Shown here: positions 11,913-23,336 of the stretch, one piece after another
How positions within the stretch are numbered: the first letter of the stretch is position 1
Layout: each line of letters begins with the position of its first letter
NCBI RefSeq assembly: GCF_003144245.1
Contig: NW_020289982.1
Coordinates: 186,001-250,000 of the forward strand
Direction: 5' to 3'
From: Jaminaea rosea
Lineage: Eukaryota; Basidiomycota; Exobasidiomycetes; Microstromatales
DNA: 64,000 nucleotides
Made by a program: the position numbers and the translations under genes
Notes under the pieces: generated by a model
Told to the model about the DNA's origin: nothing
The model's database searches: none
What the model saw: the letters and a program-made list of their open reading frames with translations, nothing else

Positions 11913-13013
11913 GGCGAGCGAGGAGATGAGGAGGGAGAGTGGGTGTTATGCGTGTGCGTACGTCGTCCTTTTGCTGATGTTGCTATGTCGTTGGGAGCGG
12001 ATGGCTTGCTACAGGTAGAAGTTCGAATGAACGAGCGCTCTCCACGACTGTTCCTCTTCGAGAGGTGGGTGAGGAGGGGACGAGAGACGAGGCCCGCGAG
12101 GCCCGCGAGGCTGGTTGATGTGAGACGACTCAGTCAAGTCGGTGGCAGTTGCTGGTCTGAGAGGGCCGACCTGCGATCAACCTCGACGACGGCGTTTGCG
12201 CGTGTGGCGATGAGAAGGGGGAGAAGGGATAGGAGAGACGGGGGAAAGGGAACCCTTGGCGGTGGCACTGGTGGTATTGAGATGAGGAGGAAGCGATTGA
12301 ATCGAAAGAACAAGCAACTTAGCCACCGACCAACGGCAGCGGCGGGCGGCGTAGCGTGCGGCGTTTCTGGTCGCTGCCTGCCGCGCCGCCTTGGCCTTCT
12401 CTCTGTGCGTGGTCTGAGACGAGTCTGAGCCTGAGGCGAGGGAAAGGGGGCTCCGTCGACGCACTGCTTAGGCGCCCAGGGGTGGTGAGCGAGGCGGGAC
12501 GCAGGCGGGCAACAAGGCACACACACGCACGCACACACACAAGCAGACGGGCGGAGCGGCTGCTCAACTGTGTGTCATGCCGGGCGCGCCTTGGGACGCG
12601 GCGCGGCACTGCTCGCTCGACGCTCGTCTCGACTCCTTGCCGATGCTCCTCGCGGCCGGCTTCGACGTCCAAGCCACGCCGCCCCCGTTTTGGAAGACAG
12701 AACCTAGAGTGACGCAGCGAGAAGAACACGGCGACTTGGTGACTGCGGTCGAGCACGACGTGTGCAAAGGCTTGACACGTTGATGGCCGGCGTGAGCGCC
12801 GCCAAGCATTGAGCGACGCTCGTCTACCTTCCCGACGCCACCTCGAATCGTGGCGATGCTGTCGAGCCCCGTCCGGCGACAGCACTCGGCATGTCGCACG
12901 AAAATAGCGTTTCCACGTTACCAATTCGAGCAAGGCGAGCGCAACGCTACATGATGTGAAGAGGTATATCATTTCGTGCAGCACCTTTGCAGAACCTCGT
13001 CATCCTCACCCGC
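11913..13013. other. Intergenic region upstream of the NRPS-like gene
   Basis: This 1.1-kb spacer lies between the minus-strand NRPS-like gene start and the GAL83 stop. It holds a short CA-rich microsatellite near 12519-12542. Open frames on both strands are short and low in protein character. It is probably promoter plus the GAL83 3' UTR. Confidence 0.5.
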
Positions 13014-16000
13014 TCACGCCTGCACCGGCCTATAGAACACAGTCGTCACGTACTTTCTCTTGTACCTCGTCGTAGTACCCACAGCCAGCACGCCACCCTT
13101 GATCGCAGAAGCGGTCAAGTGATTGAGCACGACGTGGTTAGGTGCCGGTAGAATGGAGTTGTCGTCCACCAGTCCCCCAGGAGGGGCGAGGGCAGGATTG
13201 GCCGGGCTCGAATTGAGGATGACCTTCTCCAGCTGACGGGGCAGAGAGGGGGGCAGAGGGAGGTTGGAGGAGTCGGGTTGATCTGCACCACCACCCTCGT
13301 TCGCTTCGATCGCGTCCCGATATGCCTCCTCAGCCTGCTGCGCCCTCAGCACGCCCTCGGGCACCTCCTGCACCCACGTTTCCGCGGCTCTGAGCGCCTC
13401 ATCGTCGAGCCCAAAGACGTCCTCCAGGTTCCCGTTGCGCACCAGCTCTGCGCGCCTAGCTTCCTCCTGCAAGTCCAAAACGGCACGACGGCGTGACTCA
13501 TGGTGAAGCTGAGCGGCTGCGCTGTCGCTCGCGGCAGAGGCTTCCTTGTTGCTGAGTTGAGCTTGCTGCGAGGAGAGGGTGGTACCACTTCCCCCTGATC
13601 CACCACTACTCCCTCCCGGGCCCGAAGCAGCAGTGAGGGCGGCGGTGTCACGCCCATCGCTGCTTCCCCTCCCCGCGCTGCCGGGCCTGCGTTTCTGTGC
13701 CTCTCTGATCCTCTCAACATCGCGCTCCCTCCTCCTCTCCCTCTCTCGCGCAGCCTCGACATCTACCAGGTCTTCCCCAGGAGCAGACAGAGGACCAGAG
13801 TGTGCCGGCCCAACATTGGGGATCTCGAGGTAGTTGACTAGATTTCCATCACCATCCGTTGCAGTGGGCAGCTCTCTCGATACGCGCCACCTATCGTCGA
13901 CGATGAACTTCATGCGATGCGTTCCCGGGGGCAGGTGCAGGACAACGCTATGCTCCTCGCTACGATGTGCACCTGCGCTTCGGCGTGTAGGCTGGTGCGC
14001 GCCAGGGGTAGAGGAAGATGCCCCATGACCTGCAGCCGTCTTCTTCAGTAGAATCTTGGAGCGCCACTCATTTGCGAATGTGCCCGTCACGAACACCTCA
14101 CGCCCTCCACCGCGCCAGGTAAGGACGATCGGCATGAGGGAGACGGGCCCGCGAGCATTGCGGAAGTAGTAAGGGGTGAGATGAGGTGGGGCTTGTTGCG
14201 CTTGAGATTGGGCTTGCTGGCGGGACTTTGGTGTCGCTGAGCCGGCGGGGGCTGCCACCGCTGCAGTAGGGCCTGTAGCGGTCGTGTTGGACGAGGTCGA
14301 GTCGCTCGCTGTCATGCCGCCGCCACTGCCCGTGTTGCCCGTCGGAGTCTTCTGCCCACTGGAGAGGGGGATAGAGGGGGCAGCCGTCGCAGCCGGCACG
14401 TCGATGGACAGATCCGCCAGGCGCTTTGCCGTCGAATTGTCATCCATTGACTGCAAGCCGTGGCTGGATCCGCCAGCACTGCTTGATACCATGGGCATGC
14501 CTGCAGATGGTGGGGCCGAGGTCAGGCCAGGAGGGATGGGCATGACGGGCGTGGTGGCCCCGCTGGCCAGGCCAGTCGCGATGTGTACCCGCTGGCGTTG
14601 CGCTGCGGCTGCAAAGTCCTCCGTCGTGGGAAGCCAGGCCGGAGCGTCGCTGCCGGATGAGGGGGCGCGCGCAGGGGTCAAGGCCTTGGCTGCGTGCGAC
14701 TTTTGCGTCGGTGTTGGCGTGCGAGAGAGGGAGGCGCTGCCCTTTACCAATTCTTCCTCCCCTCCCTCCTCTCTTTCCTGCGATCCAGCCTCGTTGGTCT
14801 CGTCCGCAGCGTCTGCAGCGTCCTTGGCTATGGGCGCGGCGGTCGGCGTAGCAGGTTGCTCGGGCAGTGGCACGTCCTCGCTCACCGGCGAGCTGACACG
14901 ACTTGCACTACCCGGCGCAAGAACCACTTCCTCTGTATTCAAGACGGCGGATGGGGCCTTGGCTGTGCCTGCAGCGGCACTCCAGCCAGACGAATTGGGC
15001 GTGACGTGGCCGCTTCCTGGTGCGCTGCCCGTTGGAGAGCTGGGCGCGGACGGAGACGACGATGTAGGAGGCAGGGTGGGCTGTTGCTGTTTGGAAGGGA
15101 TGAGGGTTGGGATCTTGAGATAAGAGGGAAAGGCAGCTGTCATGGGCCCACTGCGTGCCTGACTCTCCGCTGTCGAGGGACCAGATACGGAGCCGCTGCG
15201 CGAGGAGTATCCTTCCGATGCCGTAGCAATCGAGCTGATTGCGCTCGAGTCTGCCGTCGTCGTCGTATCTCCGTCGAAGCTCGTGGGTGAAGTCGTGTCT
15301 GAGCGCATCGAGCCTGGGAGAATGGCTGTTGCGATGCCCTTGCCAAAGGCGCCGCGACTGCCGGATGCGTTACCGCCCGGCGCTCCTCCGGTCGGCGTGG
15401 ACTGCTCGTCGAGGGTTGCCAGTCCCAAGGCATCTTGTGTCACGTAGCTTGTAGTGCCCGACGCATGGCGAGAGTCGGTCGCAATGCTGGGTGAAGGGTT
15501 GGGGGAGATGATGCCTTGCGTAGAGAAGGCGGCGGTGGAGAGGAGAGTGGGCGACAAGCTCGGCGGCGGGCGCGACGTCGTGGCGCTGGGAGCATCATCA
15601 TCGACGTCGATGATGTCGAGATTTTTGCCCTTGGCGCTGGGACGTTTGACAGCGGGTGGCCTGTTCGCTGGCGTAGTTGAGGAAGAGCTTGCTGCGCTAC
15701 CAGAGGCGGCTCGCGCTGGCTTGCTCAATGTCGGGGAGCCAGTGGCCGTAGCAGATCGCTCTCTTGGAGCTTGAGACGAGACGCTGGGCGTGGAGAGGGA
15801 TCCAGACCTCGATCGAGCACGACCAGCGGCCGACGAGGAGGATTGGGGTAGTAGGCTAGAGTCTTGGCTAACCGCTCCACTGTCTCTCATGTACGACGAC
15901 GAGCGAGCAGTGGAAGCCCCTCTTCGTACAGAGCCATGTCTGCTCCAGCTAGGGGACGCTCGACCGGGTGTAGCAGGGTGACTGGCAGCTCCGCCGTGAG

Positions 16001-16085
16001 ATCGAGGGCGAGATAGCGGGTTGAGGGATGAGGAGCCGCCGCCCCCTTGCCCACCACCGCTCTCATTGGATGCTGTATTGCCCAT
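13014..16085 (-). CDS. GAL83: SNF1/AMPK beta subunit (Gal83/Sip2 type), extended
   Basis: Scaffold and targeting subunit of the glucose-sensing SNF1 kinase. Single exon of 1023 aa. The start MGNTASNE at 16085 gives the Gly2/Ser6 pattern of N-myristoylation; the open frame continues upstream but loses this. About 700 residues of Ser/Thr/Pro/Ala-rich, probably disordered sequence follow. The glycogen-binding (CBM48) module then contains VLTWRGGGREVFVTGTFANE and ends HRMKFIVDDRWRVS. A long linker leads to the C-terminal ASC domain: QLEKVILNSSP, NHVVLNHLTASAIKGGVLAV, RYKRKYVTTVFYRP. These two domains define the family. The protein is about twice the length of the yeast Gal83 protein, all from linkers rich in SP/TP sites that kinases could modify. 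The neighbouring carbohydrate-linked SDR may be coincidence. Confidence 0.93.
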   Translation of the reverse strand: MGNTASNESGGGQGGGGSSSLNPLSRPRSHGGAASHPATPGRASPSWSRHGSVRRGASTARSSSYMRDSGAVSQDSSLLPQSSSSAAGRARSRSGSLSTPSVSSQAPRERSATATGSPTLSKPARAASGSAASSSSTTPANRPPAVKRPSAKGKNLDIIDVDDDAPSATTSRPPPSLSPTLLSTAAFSTQGIISPNPSPSIATDSRHASGTTSYVTQDALGLATLDEQSTPTGGAPGGNASGSRGAFGKGIATAILPGSMRSDTTSPTSFDGDTTTTADSSAISSIATASEGYSSRSGSVSGPSTAESQARSGPMTAAFPSYLKIPTLIPSKQQQPTLPPTSSSPSAPSSPTGSAPGSGHVTPNSSGWSAAAGTAKAPSAVLNTEEVVLAPGSASRVSSPVSEDVPLPEQPATPTAAPIAKDAADAADETNEAGSQEREEGGEEELVKGSASLSRTPTPTQKSHAAKALTPARAPSSGSDAPAWLPTTEDFAAAAQRQRVHIATGLASGATTPVMPIPPGLTSAPPSAGMPMVSSSAGGSSHGLQSMDDNSTAKRLADLSIDVPAATAAPSIPLSSGQKTPTGNTGSGGGMTASDSTSSNTTATGPTAAVAAPAGSATPKSRQQAQSQAQQAPPHLTPYYFRNARGPVSLMPIVLTWRGGGREVFVTGTFANEWRSKILLKKTAAGHGASSSTPGAHQPTRRSAGAHRSEEHSVVLHLPPGTHRMKFIVDDRWRVSRELPTATDGDGNLVNYLEIPNVGPAHSGPLSAPGEDLVDVEAARERERRRERDVERIREAQKRRPGSAGRGSSDGRDTAALTAASGPGGSSGGSGGSGTTLSSQQAQLSNKEASAASDSAAAQLHHESRRRAVLDLQEEARRAELVRNGNLEDVFGLDDEALRAAETWVQEVPEGVLRAQQAEEAYRDAIEANEGGGADQPDSSNLPLPPSLPRQLEKVILNSSPANPALAPPGGLVDDNSILPAPNHVVLNHLTASAIKGGVLAVGTTTRYKRKYVTTVFYRPVQA

Positions 16086-16585
16086 CGGCAGCGGCAGCGG
16101 GGGTGTTGCGCTGTCCTGTCGAGTGGTGTGAGTGGTGAGGTCGGCTAATGCGTGCGTAGTAGTGGTGGTGGTGGCGGTAATGGATGTACGAGAAAGAAGC
16201 GAAAGAAGCTGGGACGACGATGGACGGACGGACGGACGGATGGAGGAGAGGGACGCAGCGACGCAGCGAGGCAGCGCCGGCAAGACGAGAGCGGATTGAT
16301 TGGACCCTCGCCTCCCGCCCGCCCGCGCTGCCTGGCTTGCGCTCAGTCGTGCGCCGCCGCTCTCAGCCCAAGGCGTGCGGGGCGCCGACGTCGATGTGAC
16401 TGCACGCAAGGAAGATACGCAAAGCGCTCACAGTCGGTCACGCATGACATCACGCTGCACGCAACGATACGGGGCAGCGATGGTGGGGTACACGTGCGAC
16501 AGGTGCGACGAGTGCGGCGACGGCCATGGCGGCGACCAAGTACAATTCTATCGATTCATTGGCGCGCTGCATGCTATTCGAGAGA
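16086..16585. other. GAL83 promoter and SDR 3' region with a GGAC repeat
   Basis: This 500-bp spacer upstream of GAL83 contains a tetranucleotide run (GGAC repeated about five times) at roughly 16221-16244 and a short GTGGTG run near 16158. No gene was recognised. Confidence 0.5.
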
Positions 16586-17534
<949 letters not shown>

Positions 17535-17923
17535 GGTGGGTGGGTGCGTGCCGGGTGAGTGACTGAGGATGAGAAGGCAGGTGAGAGAGGTGATTGACAA
17601 TGAGCGAGAGCTTGAAGTGAGATTCAATTGATAGGCAAGGAGAAGATAAAGGTGAGGTCCTGCCCACTTGTACCCCACCACCCGGCTGCTATCTAGGCTG
17701 GATCTTCGGAGAGACGCACGGCCACCCTCCACAATCGTCGGAGCCCGCGTCGGCATTGTGGCCTTTCAGATTGCCGGCCGCCTCTACGGTGACTCGTACC
17801 AAAGCCATCGGCACTCATATCACAACGGGCGAGATCTTCCGAATGGCAGTGTGACGTATTGCGCACGTCGTCGTGGTATCATTGTATTGACTCGAAGGTG
17901 GTCATCTCGGCGTCTTCTCAAGC
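17535..17923. other. SDR promoter and ESS2 3' region
   Basis: This 389-bp spacer between the SDR start and the ESS2 stop shows no recognised gene, repeat or RNA. A CT-rich stretch on the minus strand just upstream of the SDR start (17540-17620) fits a pyrimidine-rich fungal promoter. Confidence 0.45.
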
Positions 17924-19978
17924 CTATCTACGCCGCGGTGTGGATTCTTCCTCCCATCCCCTCTTCCCCAGCGAGCCTCCGTACGACATGCTCGACGTCC
18001 TCGGCGTTCCACTGCGAGCTAGCGGCGTAGTTACACCGCCACTGCCGCTGCCACCACTACCTCTCGGCGTCATCCCTCCCAGTCCCTTCGCCGTGCTGCG
18101 ATTGAGCAACGTCTTCGCTGCAGGGGAGAGCATCTCTGCTCTTTTGCTTGCTGGGCGCGAGGATGCCGACGAGCTTGAAGAAGCACCGTCCCTTCGCTCA
18201 CCTCTCGCCTTACGCCCACCACCATTCGCCAGTCGCGCCGCAATCTCATCTCTCCTCGGCGTAGGTGGAACGGCGAAGCCTGGCCCGACTGTACCGCTCG
18301 CATTGCCTGAGCCCCTGCTACGCGCAGAAAGGAGACGTCGCCTGCTCATACCCGGCGTGCTCGTCTGCTCGCCTTCATCTTCCACCGCAGAAGGTGCGGG
18401 ACTGCGATGCGGCGTGACGAAACCGTATCCGTTCACGGTAGGTCCCGCGTCCACCCTCTCGCCATCCTCATCGAATCGATCCCCGTACCTCGACCCGCCG
18501 CCCAAAGCGCTATCGATCCTGCTTGACCGTGGCGTCGAAGCTGACGTAGACGTGGAAGACGAGCGATGCTTGTTCGCCTTCATCCCCGGGTACTTGGACT
18601 GAGGAAAGAGCTCCTGCTCAGGGAGAGCGGTGTTATGGAAGTTGGTTTGACGTTGAAGAGACTGACGAGCGTGGAAGAGGCGATCTGCTGCAGACTGGGT
18701 GGGCACATGCCTTGCAGCCTCGGAGGTGGTAGGGAGCGAAGAGCTGGCCTTGTCCACCGTACTGACATCGGCGTCCGGCCCGTAGAAGAGGGCGTTGCGC
18801 AGCTTGTAACGGAAGGCTGCTGCGCTTGCTGCGGACGGGAGGATGGGCTTGGTGGCGAGCACGCCGTCTGGGTCCTCGTCCGGTCGCAAAAGGCTGGTCT
18901 GCGCTGAGGAGAGGGGTGCTGATTGGTAGAGATGGAGAGGGACGGCAATCTCTGAGCGTGGATCGAGGGAGTGCTTCAGTGGCTTGAGGTCCGAGGGAGG
19001 AGATAGAGAGCGCGGTCGCGCAACGAGAGCCTTGTTGCGAGCCTCTTCGTCTTCTTCGTCTGCAACATCAGGCAGCTCCTCGCTGGCCGACCGGATGAGC
19101 CTGATGCCCTGCCCTTGTGGCTGGGCTGACTCGAGCAGTTTCCTATCTTGCCCCTCCCAGCCTTTCAGCCGCTCGAGCTGGCTGACCCTCTCCCTCGTCC
19201 CCACATCCATCTGACCACTTCCAATGAGCTTCCTCCTCTTCCCCTCGGGCAACGCCAAGACGGAGCGTGCGTATCCCTCATCGGCCCTCTTCCTCGCCTC
19301 CTCAAGCACAAAGGTGCGCCTGGCATTAGCCTCTTGCTCCTTCCCAAAGGCGCGAGAGTATTTTTGCCGACGCTGGGCATTTGTGGCGTGAAGCAGGGAG
19401 AGGAAGGAAGCATTGTCCTCTGATGTGTAGGCGTGTTGGAAGGAGGAGAGTGTGTGGCCTGCCACGCTGACAGTCGATGAAGTTGCGTCGTCTGATGGGT
19501 CCTCGTAACGTGACTGCCTCATCGGCGAGCCCGGGGTCTGGCCACCTCTCACTGGCGTGGGATCCCAGCCACGATCGAGAGGACGAGCAGGCGTGTCTGC
19601 CGGCGTACCCATCCTGCTCATCAATGAGGGCGTCATCGAAGCCTGCCTTGCCCGGCTACTGTTGCGACCCCGTCTCCCTCGCCTGCCAAGCTCCTCCTGC
19701 GCATCCAACTCATCCAACACCCTCTCCGCTCTCCTGAGCCTCGTGTCTCCGCCTGCTTCCCCCTCGTCGAGCGCTTGAAGGGCCTCGAGATACTCGTTCT
19801 CTGCCTTGAGGCGGGGCAGTCCGGGAAAGAAGTCCCGCTGGATGAGGGAGGAGAGGGAGGACATGTAGGCTTCCTCCTCTAGCACTCGTTGACCCCGCAG
19901 CGACGTCGTCGATGGGGTGAGCGCGGTCGACGACCATCCTGATGACGACGACGAAGACGAGGCGCCATTGCTGGCCAT
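17924..19978 (-). CDS. ESS2: ESS2/DGCR14 family nuclear protein
   Basis: Single exon, 684 aa. ES2 (DGCR14, fission yeast Bis1) is a nuclear, spliceosome-associated protein. The diagnostic N-terminal segment is RVLEEEAYMSSLSSLIQRDF followed by FPGLPRLKAENEYLEAL. Further family-like blocks are SFQHAYTSEDNASFLSLLH with NAQRRQKYSRAF, the middle PILPSAASAAAFRYKLRNAL with FYGPDAD, and RQTNFHNTALPE. A C-terminal LSPAAKTLLNRST sits in low-complexity sequence. The rest is Ser/Arg/Glu-rich with GTP/TPxR repeats (SRMGTPADTP, DPTPVRGGQTPGSP) reminiscent of splicing-factor phosphosites. The start at 19978 (MASNGASSSS) is the first good ATG; the frame upstream is open but unlike the family. Confidence 0.88.
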   Translation of the reverse strand: MASNGASSSSSSSGWSSTALTPSTTSLRGQRVLEEEAYMSSLSSLIQRDFFPGLPRLKAENEYLEALQALDEGEAGGDTRLRRAERVLDELDAQEELGRRGRRGRNSSRARQASMTPSLMSRMGTPADTPARPLDRGWDPTPVRGGQTPGSPMRQSRYEDPSDDATSSTVSVAGHTLSSFQHAYTSEDNASFLSLLHATNAQRRQKYSRAFGKEQEANARRTFVLEEARKRADEGYARSVLALPEGKRRKLIGSGQMDVGTRERVSQLERLKGWEGQDRKLLESAQPQGQGIRLIRSASEELPDVADEEDEEARNKALVARPRSLSPPSDLKPLKHSLDPRSEIAVPLHLYQSAPLSSAQTSLLRPDEDPDGVLATKPILPSAASAAAFRYKLRNALFYGPDADVSTVDKASSSLPTTSEAARHVPTQSAADRLFHARQSLQRQTNFHNTALPEQELFPQSKYPGMKANKHRSSSTSTSASTPRSSRIDSALGGGSRYGDRFDEDGERVDAGPTVNGYGFVTPHRSPAPSAVEDEGEQTSTPGMSRRRLLSARSRGSGNASGTVGPGFAVPPTPRRDEIAARLANGGGRKARGERRDGASSSSSASSRPASKRAEMLSPAAKTLLNRSTAKGLGGMTPRGSGGSGSGGVTTPLARSGTPRTSSMSYGGSLGKRGWEEESTPRRR

Positions 19979-20217
19979 GTCTGTCGAGCCTCGGGCGAGA
20001 TGATGGATGTGGCAAGGATGCACGAGGGCTGAACGAGAGCGCGGACAGGCGAACAGGCGGACCCAACTTTCGCAGCCTCCACGACGGACGGACAGGCGGA
20101 CAAATGGCGGCGGCGACAATGTCTCGCACACAAAGAGGTGCGACGGCGATGAGGGCAGGTTCTTCACTTTTCATTGCAATCGTTGGTCTGCGCATCCTCT
20201 TGCTCGTCCGCGCCCCC

Positions 20218-22267
20218 TCACGGCGCCAACCTCTTCGGGTCACGCGGGAACATGCTGGTGCGGCGAATGTTGGTGATGCCCAGGAAGAACATGAGCACCC
20301 TCTCCAGTCCAATGCCTCCTCCTGCGTGAGGCGGGCAGCCCATCCTGAAGCCTTCGACGTAGTGCTGCATCGACTCTTCCGAGATGCCGACCTGCGGGCG
20401 GGCCAGGGGGCGAGCGAGGGGCCGGGAAGTCAGCGTGAGGTGTTCTTCGTTCTGGGCCCACGCCTGCGCTCACCTTGGCCATCTGCTTGACCAGCAGATC
20501 CGCATCGTGTACTCGCTGCGCCCCCGACATGATCTCCTGGCCCCTCATGAAGAAGTCGTAGCTGTTCGAGTAGTTCTCGTCCTTGGGGTCGGGCATGGTG
20601 TAGAAGGGCCTGACCGCCATGGGGAACTTGTCCAACATAAAGAAGTCACTCTGGTACTTTTCCCTCACGATCTTGCCCAGTACTCTCTCCTGCTCCGTGC
20701 TCAAGTCGTCATAGTCGCCCAACTCCTGTCCGGCCTCACGCAGCATCTTGACCGCCTCAGGAAACTCGAGGCGGACCAGCTTGTCCGGTACGAGAAAGTC
20801 GTCGGAGGGGAACTGCTTGCGCACCGTCGCAATCTCCTTGCTGTATCGCTTGGGGAGTTCGCGGAAGATGAAGAGGAAGAGGTCGCCCAACAGCTCGAGG
20901 ACCTCATGGTAGTGCTCGTCAAAGGCCATCTCCAGATCCAAGCCCATGAACTCGGTCATGTGGCGCGGCGTGTTGGAGTCCTCTGCACGGAAGACGGGCC
21001 CAATCTCGTACACCTTGCCAAAGTCGGCTGCAATGGCCATTTGCTTGTGCAGCTGCGGCGACTGAGCAAGGAAGGCGTTGCCCTTGAAGTACGAGACTTT
21101 GAACACGCTCGCGCCGCTCTCGGTCGCTGCACCCTGCAGTTTTGGGGTGTGAATCTCGACGAACTCGCGCTGCTCGAGGTACTCGCGGAACAGCTTGGAG
21201 ATGCCGTGCTGGACACGGAAGATTGCTTGGTTCGTCGTGGTGCGCAGGTCGAGGATGCGGTTGTCCAGGCGCAGGTCCATGGGAATGCCAGGCATAGGGC
21301 GGTCCGTTGATTGGGAGGCTTCGATCTCTGCCTCGGAGCGAGTGGCATCGTCGACGTAGAAGGGCTGGCGAGCGGTGGGGATCAGGATGTCAGCGGGCGT
21401 TGCAAAGAAACAATACGGCGCGCCCGCTCACCTGAGGGGCCGAGGGCGCCACTTTGGACACGAGGAAGATCTTCGAGACCTTGATCTCAGCGTCCTTGTT
21501 GGTGACGGTGGAAGACTCGATGGGCTTGGACACCTTGGAGATGGTCCCTTGCACCTGTACGATGCTCTCTGAGGGAAGCGTAGCAGCCCACTTGACCCTG
21601 CGAGGAGGGTGGGCGATCAGCGCTCATACCCTCGCCGTGTACTCCCGCCCTGCGCCCACTCACATCTGCTTCGACACTTTCTCAGGCGCCTGTGCCAGCA
21701 CCGCTTGAACGCAGAAGAAGGCGTGGCGCAACGTGAGGAAGACAAACTTGGCCGAGGGCGTGCGGCTCGTCTGGATTCGCGCAGAGAAGAAGATGTCCTT
21801 GCCGTCATTCTCGGCCTTTACATCTTCGAGCGAGGCGTAGGTGCGTCCATGACGCTCTTGAGATTGGTTGAGGGGAAGCTCGCCGTAATTTTGCGAGGCA
21901 AAGTCCTGGCCAGCGAGGGGAGGGGACGTGGTGAGCGAATGACGGCTGGCGTCTGGCGGCTGCGGCTTGACACCCACAACCTCGTCTGCCTGGCGCTGAG
22001 CCTCCTGCTGCTGTACTTTCGCAGCCTTCTCGGCCTTGAGCCTCTCCTTCTCGGCCTGCTTTGCGCGCTTCTTCTTTTGGTTGTCAGAGAGGGGTGTACC
22101 GTCGGGGCTGCGTGAGGGTCAGGAGCGAGGATGGGTCAGTCCAAGCTGCGCCGCACAATGTCTCTTGCGACCACGCACTTGAGCTCCTCCTGACCGTCTG
22201 CGGCGGGCGCGACGGGCGCCACGGGCTTCTGCTCCTGGGTTGGTTTCGTCTCTGTTGGCTCTGACAT
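20218..22267 (-). CDS. DPS1: Cytosolic aspartyl-tRNA synthetase
   Basis: Class IIb aminoacyl-tRNA synthetase charging tRNA-Asp. Six exons (22267-22179, 22107-21978, 21905-21664, 21597-21432, 21364-20474, 20391-20218) join in frame to 563 aa. A Lys-rich N-terminal helix ([20 protein letters not shown]), typical of eukaryotic AspRS and known to bind tRNA, precedes the OB-fold anticodon domain ([18 protein letters not shown]). The catalytic domain carries FVEIHTPKL, motif 2 [15 protein letters not shown] and motif 3 [16 protein letters not shown], ending [14 protein letters not shown]. The start MSEPTETKP at 22267 fits a cytosolic form; no mitochondrial presequence is seen. Exon 2 ends at GTT with donor GTGGGT. 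Identification is secure. Confidence 0.95.
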
Positions 22268-22882
22268 CTCGATGCGCTCGCTATCTCTGTGTTGAAGGTG
22301 CAGCTTCTGCGTCGAAGTTGTTCTCGCTCTCGACGTCCGCATCTCACTCAAAGCCCCGTCCGCGTGGAGGGAGGGAGTCGAGTCAGGTGAGTCGGCCCGC
22401 GCGCTGACTCCCCAGACCGGCGGCTCGCTCGACCCGTCCTCAGCAACGAGCGACCACCTCACTCTCGCCAATGCAAGCGCTCAAGTTCGTGTCGGCCTCG
22501 CGACCTTCAATACTACGACGTTCGACAGCACGAAGGAGCGTTTGACGTTCTTGGGACGAGAATACGGGCAAGAGGCCTTAGAACTGGTTCTATCAGAAGG
22601 CGCGACAGTGCTGCAGCTTGCTTCTGCTTCGCCTCATTCTCACTCAAAGGTGCTCCATGTCAAGCACCTGACTCGTCCGATTACTTTGCCCAAGACGAGC
22701 GAGGCGGGAGTCGCTCTCGCGCTTGAGTCTCAGACGTAAAGCTCATCACCAAGCTGTCTTTCGATCTATCAAGCTGATTTACTCGCTGGATGAAATCTAT
22801 GGAGAGGAAGAAGGAGTCGGGAGAAGCTCTGGCTTGTCTGGCTTCATGGCTCTCGCGGGGAGATTGAAGCTGCGAGAGGCGT
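22268..22882. other. DPS1 promoter region
   Basis: This 615-bp spacer upstream of DPS1 overlaps the 3' side of the small acidic gene. Open frames are short and lack protein character. No repeat or RNA was recognised. Confidence 0.45.
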
Positions 22883-23336
22883 TCAGGCCTTGGTGTCAGC
22901 TCGCTCAACTGCCGTGGGTGACTTGATACGGCGTGTCTGCTCCTGCTCCTGCTCCTCCTCCTCCTCCTCCTCCTGCTCCTCCTCCTCCTCCTCCTCCTCC
23001 TCCTCCTCCTCCTCCTTCATCTCCTTGTCCGTCTCCTCTATGGCGTTATGAGCGAGGAAATGTTCACGAAGTTCCTCCTCGACGAGGGCATCGATCTCAG
23101 AGTCGGAGGCGCTAAAGGTGCTGGAGGGCGTCGAGACGCGAGGCTCCGGGTAGGAACTGTAAGGCGGCTCGACAGCCTGCGAATGCAGAAGACGATGAGC
23201 TCACTGGACTTATATGAGGAGCTATCCTCTCCGCGGCTGCGAACCTCACCGGGCGGGAGTATTTCAGCACCTCTCGAAGGTCAGCCTCGAACCTTTCGTC
23301 GGTGCTGCCGTCGGACTCGCTGCTACTGTCACTCAT
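22883..23336 (-). CDS. Small acidic protein with Glu-rich tract, unknown function
   Basis: Not recognised. Two exons (23336-23250, 23176-22883) joined across a 73-nt GT-AG intron give 126 aa in one uninterrupted frame. The N-terminus is MSDSSSESDGSTDERFEADL followed by REVLKYSRP. Exon 2 has SDSEIDALVEEELREHFLAH, then a run of roughly 25 Glu with scattered Gln encoded by a GAG trinucleotide repeat (22937-23017), and a basic end TRRIKSPTAVERADTKA. The repeat length is a multiple of three and keeps the frame, which supports coding use. The acidic N-terminus with SDSE pairs resembles casein kinase 2 targets. It could be a nuclear or nucleolar protein; a role cannot be read from the sequence. Confidence 0.6.
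22937..23017. repeat. CTC/GAG trinucleotide microsatellite
   Basis: About 27 contiguous triplets (CTC with some CTG, plus-strand view), lying in frame inside the small acidic protein gene on the minus strand and encoding Glu/Gln. It is a likely length-variable site. Confidence 0.9.

Noticed and set aside
14284-15123. Plus-strand frame opposite GAL83
   Set aside because: It is the mirror of the Ser/Thr/Pro-rich linker; low-complexity coding gives open antisense frames.
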